From contig CANQCX010000070.1 in NCBI GenBank assembly GCA_947591115.1, positions 1 to 8,990 of the forward strand: 8,990 bases of DNA. The letters are read 5' to 3'. Of the stretch, positions 6,640 to 8,990 are shown piece after piece. Every line of letters starts with the position of its first letter. Positions within the stretch are counted from its first letter, which is position 1. The position numbers and the translations under genes were made by a program. The DNA comes from an uncultured Lachnospiraceae bacterium (GTDB taxonomy: Bacteria > Bacillota > Clostridia > Lachnospirales > Lachnospiraceae). The notes beneath the pieces were generated by a model. The model was not told where the DNA came from and searched no databases. It saw only the letters and a list, made by a program, of their open reading frames with translations.

Positions 6640-6651
6640 CTGTATTCCGCT
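6616..6651. repeat. Inverted/direct GCGGwAw half-sites, candidate operator between divergent genes
   Basis: AGCGGAAT (6616-6623) and ATTCCGCT (6644-6651) form a perfect 8-bp inverted repeat around 20 bp. A third half-site, ATTACCGC (6622-6629), lies within it and makes GCGG-N5-CCGC (6617-6629) with the first. The two minus-strand copies of GCGGwAw are 21 bp apart, two helical turns. The cluster covers the spacer and -35 box of the DUF1963 promoter and lies 60-95 bp upstream of the Hsp70 start. The binding protein is unknown; the sequence does not resemble CIRCE. Confidence 0.4.
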
Positions 6652-6679
6652 GGACAAAGCTTTCAAAATGTGCCAAGAT
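6651..6679 (+). promoter_or_regulatory. Weak candidate promoter for the Hsp70/J-protein genes
   Basis: TGGACA (6651-6656, five of six) is followed 17 bp later by CAAGAT (6674-6679), a poor -10 box. Nothing better is visible between the half-site cluster and the GGGGAGG ribosome binding site at 6697-6703. Either expression needs an activator or another sigma factor, or the promoter is elsewhere. Confidence 0.22.
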
Positions 6680-6710
6680 AGGTTCAGAAAATTCAGGGGA
6701 GGAATGCATC

Positions 6711-8394
6711 ATGATGATAGGTATCGATCTGGGAACCACCAATTCCCTTGTCAGCGTATACCGAAACGGAAAAACCGAACTGATCCCCAACCGGCTGGGA
6801 AGGAGCATGACCAGCAGCGCGGTAAGCGTACTGGAGGATGGCAGCCTGCTGGTAGGCGATGCTGCAAAAGAACGGCTGGTGGCGCATAGAAGCCAAACAG
6901 CGGTTTCCTTTAAGCGGCTGATGGGAACCGGCGTTTACGCCGCAGGAGCTGTCCGCTCTGGTGCTGAAACAGCTTTATGCGGATGCAAAAGATTTTTTGC
7001 AGGAGGAAATAGAAGAAGCCGTCATCAGCGTACCCGCCTATTTTGACGACAACCAGAGAAATGCCACCAAACTGGCGGCGGAGCTGGCAGGTCTTCCGGT
7101 AAAGCGGCTGATCAACGAACCTTCTGCGGCAGCATTAAGCTACAGCCTGTCCTCCGGCAGAAACGACTGCTGCCTGATGATCGTAGATTTTGGCGGCGGA
7201 ACGCTGGATGTAAGCATTGTCCAGTGCTTTGAAAACGTCATCGAGATCATCGCCATTGCCGGAGACAACCGTCTGGGCGGAGACGATGTGGACCGCGCCA
7301 TTGCAGACTATTTCTGCAGACAGCACAGCATTTTGGAAAACACGCTTTCCGACAGTCAAAAAGGATCGCTGCTCCGGCAGGCGGAGGCTGCAAAAAAGGC
7401 GCTCTCCGCGGAAGACGCCGCACCCCGCATCCGGCTTTTTACAGACAGGGAGCTTTCCCTGACGCTGGATAAACCCCTGCTTGCCAAAATCTGCCAGCCG
7501 CTTTTCGAGCGCATCCGGCCGGTCATTGCAAATGCCGTCAGGGACAGCCGTCTGCAGCCGTCGCAGCTAGACGATGTCATTCTGGTAGGCGGAAGCGGAA
7601 AACTGGCGGTACTGGCGGACTATCTTGAAAAGCTGCTGGGAAAGCGTCCGCTGACCGCAGAGAATCCGGAAACGATCGTGGCGGAGGGCGCTGCCATCTG
7701 CGCCGGTATCAAGAGCCGCAGGGAAGAGCTGCGTGACATGGTAATGACGGACGTCAGTCCGTTTTCTTTAGGCATCGCCGTAGCGGATGAAGCCGGCGAC
7801 CGGAATCTGCATATGGCAACCATGATCTCCCGCAGCAGTATGCTCCCTGCCAGCCATAAAGATCGGTTCTATACGCTAAACAACGATCAGGAATGGATCC
7901 AACTGCAGATCTATCAGGGAGAAAGCTATTATGCGGAGGAAAACCGTAAACTGGGAGAGCTGACGGTGCGCGTTCCCGCCGATCTGGCAGGACGCCAGTA
8001 TGCGGAGGTAACCTTCGCCTATGACATCAACGGCATCCTTCATGTAGAAGCCAAAAGCAGCGGCGGAGATATTCGGGAGACCGTAATCGTGAATCCCGAA
8101 GTCCATATGAAGGAAGAAGAAATCCGGCAGAAGGTGGACGAACTGCGGCGGCTGCAGTTTGCAAACGAAGAGGATCAGGAGGAGCTGCTTTTGACGGCGC
8201 GGGCGGAACGGCTTTACGCCGAGCTGACCGGAGAACCGAGGGAGCAGGTAGGAGGGTTTCTGCAGAGGCTGCAGCAGACAATGAAATACGGCGGACTGGT
8301 GGAAAAGAAAAAGCTGCGCCGAGAAGCGGCGGACTGGCTGGATCAAATGGAAGAATGGGTGTATTACGCCTCATGGGAACTGTCAGACCGCTAA
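6711..8394 (+). pseudogene. hscC: HscC-type Hsp70 chaperone gene, frame broken in the ATPase domain
   Basis: An ATP-dependent Hsp70 chaperone closest in architecture to E. coli HscC (556 residues), lacking most of the C-terminal lid of DnaK. The start at 6711 has GGGGAGG 8 nt upstream. The first frame encodes 73 native residues, with phosphate-1 motif IGIDLGTTNS (3-12) and the catalytic-type Lys in FKRLMGT (67-73). It then runs out of frame to a stop at 7044-7046. The remainder lies one base over: AFTPQELSAL from 6931, VISVPAYF, phosphate-2 VDFGGGTLDVS (7183-7215), the adenosine motif VILVGGSGK, and the substrate-binding domain from DVSPFSLGI (7750-7776). HscC has about 10 residues between the two sides of the break; here about four bases remain, implying a loss of about 26 nt. 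No other stop or frame break is seen, so the lesion looks recent. The partner J-protein gene starts 24 bp downstream. Confidence 0.85.
6961..8394 (+). CDS. Remaining open frame of the Hsp70 gene (ATPase domain minus its N-terminus, plus substrate-binding domain)
   Basis: A 477-codon frame opening at a GTG. AGGAG at 6944-6948 lies 12 nt upstream, so weak reinitiation is conceivable. The product would keep VISVPAYF (21-28), the phosphate-2 loop with the T81-equivalent (DFGGGTLDVS, 76-85), GGDDVDRAI (107-115), the adenosine motif (207-214) and the whole beta-type substrate-binding domain (from about 263). It would lack the phosphate-1 loop and the catalytic Lys, so ATP hydrolysis should fail even if the protein is made. 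It is best read as the 3' part of the broken hscC gene rather than a separate gene. Confidence 0.6.
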   Translation: MLKQLYADAKDFLQEEIEEAVISVPAYFDDNQRNATKLAAELAGLPVKRLINEPSAAALSYSLSSGRNDCCLMIVDFGGGTLDVSIVQCFENVIEIIAIAGDNRLGGDDVDRAIADYFCRQHSILENTLSDSQKGSLLRQAEAAKKALSAEDAAPRIRLFTDRELSLTLDKPLLAKICQPLFERIRPVIANAVRDSRLQPSQLDDVILVGGSGKLAVLADYLEKLLGKRPLTAENPETIVAEGAAICAGIKSRREELRDMVMTDVSPFSLGIAVADEAGDRNLHMATMISRSSMLPASHKDRFYTLNNDQEWIQLQIYQGESYYAEENRKLGELTVRVPADLAGRQYAEVTFAYDINGILHVEAKSSGGDIRETVIVNPEVHMKEEEIRQKVDELRRLQFANEEDQEELLLTARAERLYAELTGEPREQVGGFLQRLQQTMKYGGLVEKKKLRREAADWLDQMEEWVYYASWELSDR

Positions 8395-8418
8395 TAACAA
8401 TTGAAGGGGAGGCATCAT

Positions 8419-8990
8419 ATGGAGTCAGTATGGGAGATTCTTGGAATCGAAAAAACGGATGATATCCGCGTAATCAAACGGGCATACGGAAGCATGGCGG
8501 CAAAATATAATCCGGAGGAGCATCCGGAAGAATTTCTGCGGCTTCGGGAGGCATACGAACAGGCGGTTCGGATAGCGGAGGGACAAGCCGTACCAAACGA
8601 AGCGGCGGACAAAAACCAGCCGCTGCAGAAGCAGAATGAAGCTCCGCAGAACGCATCGGACGGCTTTCATTGGGATTTTACAGAAGAAGTCCCTTTGGCG
8701 GACGGACCCGCGATCCAAAAATTCCGCGAGCTTTATCTGGGAAAACGGAGAAAAGACCGAAACGCATGGAGCGATTATTTTTTGAGTGCGGATTTTCTGG
8801 CGGTATACCGGAATCCGGATTTTCTTTCGGCAATGCTGAATACTGTTCTGGAAAATCAGGAAAGCTTTCCGCCCAATAAAGAATTTCTAACGGAGCTTTA
8901 CATAACTTATGGACTGACCGAGTCCCGCAGAATAGACGGCAGGCTCGAGCCGGAGGAGGGCGCGGCGTTTGACGGCATTGAAGCAGTGCT
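8419..8990 (+). CDS. J-domain co-chaperone (DjlB/DjlC-like), 3' end cut off by the window
   Basis: Predicted co-chaperone of the adjacent HscC-type Hsp70. The ATG at 8419 has AAGGGGAGG 6 nt upstream. 190 residues are visible, with no stop before the window ends. A J-like domain occupies about 1-54: VWEILGIEKTDDIRVIKRAYGSM, then KYNPEEHPEEF (29-39) and LRLREAYEQA. In E. coli DjlC and relatives the loop reads HPE rather than HPD; here it is N31-P32-E33 (codon AAT at 8509-8511), so the invariant His is missing. A Gln/Asn/Pro-rich linker (about 55-82) follows, then a helical region (FHWDFTEEV, RKDRNAWSDYFLSADF) of the kind found C-terminal to such J domains in Firmicutes. A membrane anchor, if present, lies beyond the window. 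It starts 24 bp after the Hsp70 stop, in one operon. Confidence 0.8.
   Translation, partial: MESVWEILGIEKTDDIRVIKRAYGSMAAKYNPEEHPEEFLRLREAYEQAVRIAEGQAVPNEAADKNQPLQKQNEAPQNASDGFHWDFTEEVPLADGPAIQKFRELYLGKRRKDRNAWSDYFLSADFLAVYRNPDFLSAMLNTVLENQESFPPNKEFLTELYITYGLTESRRIDGRLEPEEGAAFDGIEAV

Noticed and set aside
6633..6710. An earlier Met (6633) as start of the Hsp70 gene
   Set aside because: The added 26 residues are not Hsp70-like, the codons overlap the operator candidate, and there is no ribosome binding site. The ATG at 6711 has an ideal GGGGAGG and is followed at once by IGIDLGTTNS.
6581..6710. CIRCE heat-shock operator upstream of the Hsp70 gene
   Set aside because: The TTAGCACTC-N9-GAGTGCTAA pattern is absent; the repeats found there are of a different sequence.
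6921..6940. Programmed +1 frameshift in the Hsp70 gene
   Set aside because: Family comparison indicates about nine residues are also missing at the junction, so a deletion explains the break better than recoding. No known +1 shift-prone codon and stop arrangement is present at the junction.
1..8990. Defence island, CRISPR array, prophage or transposon
   Set aside because: No repeat-spacer arrays, nucleases, integrases, transposases or phage genes are encoded. The gene set is signalling, wall synthesis, folding and one protein family of unknown function.

Overview
The window looks like a chromosomal segment of a low-to-mid GC Gram-positive anaerobe of the Clostridia, perhaps a Lachnospiraceae-type gut bacterium. 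This is inferred from strong purine-rich ribosome binding sites, sigma-A-type promoters with 17-bp spacers, the adjacent ddl-murF pair, an AgrC/AgrA-style two-component system and a YwqG-type (DUF1963) protein. The species cannot be read from the sequence. No tRNA, rRNA, CRISPR array, insertion sequence or phage gene was seen.

Positions 1-2224 (minus strand) hold a two-component signalling operon. A sigma-A-like promoter is followed by a membrane sensor histidine kinase and a LytTR-type response regulator that runs off the left edge. The kinase is split into two reading frames (1584-2156 and 628-1569) that fit together as one four-helix membrane kinase if a single base is restored in a T/A run near 1609-1618.

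Positions 2225-2420 hold a long imperfect hairpin of about 89 nt, with an A-rich left flank and a T-rich right flank. On the minus strand it can terminate ppiB. On the plus strand it is preceded by an extended -10 box and could be a small RNA gene with a C-rich unpaired segment.

Positions 2417-5538 (minus strand) hold a cell-wall precursor operon: a strong promoter, then ddl (D-Ala-D-Ala ligase), murF (adds that dipeptide to UDP-MurNAc-tripeptide; ATGA overlap with ddl), and ppiB (a cyclophilin-type prolyl isomerase 44 bp downstream). Ddl makes the dipeptide that MurF uses.

Positions 5567-6639 (minus strand) hold a YwqG-like DUF1963 gene with its own good promoter. From 6711 rightward, divergently, lie an HscC-type Hsp70 gene and a J-domain co-chaperone gene that runs off the right edge, resembling the E. 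coli HscC with DjlB/DjlC pairing. The Hsp70 gene is out of frame: the residues on either side of the break fit a deletion of about 26 nt in the ATPase domain. The J protein has Asn in place of the invariant His of the HPD motif. Together these suggest a chaperone pair that is decaying or has diverged. The divergent intergenic region carries three copies of a GCGGwAw half-site over the DUF1963 promoter, a plausible operator.
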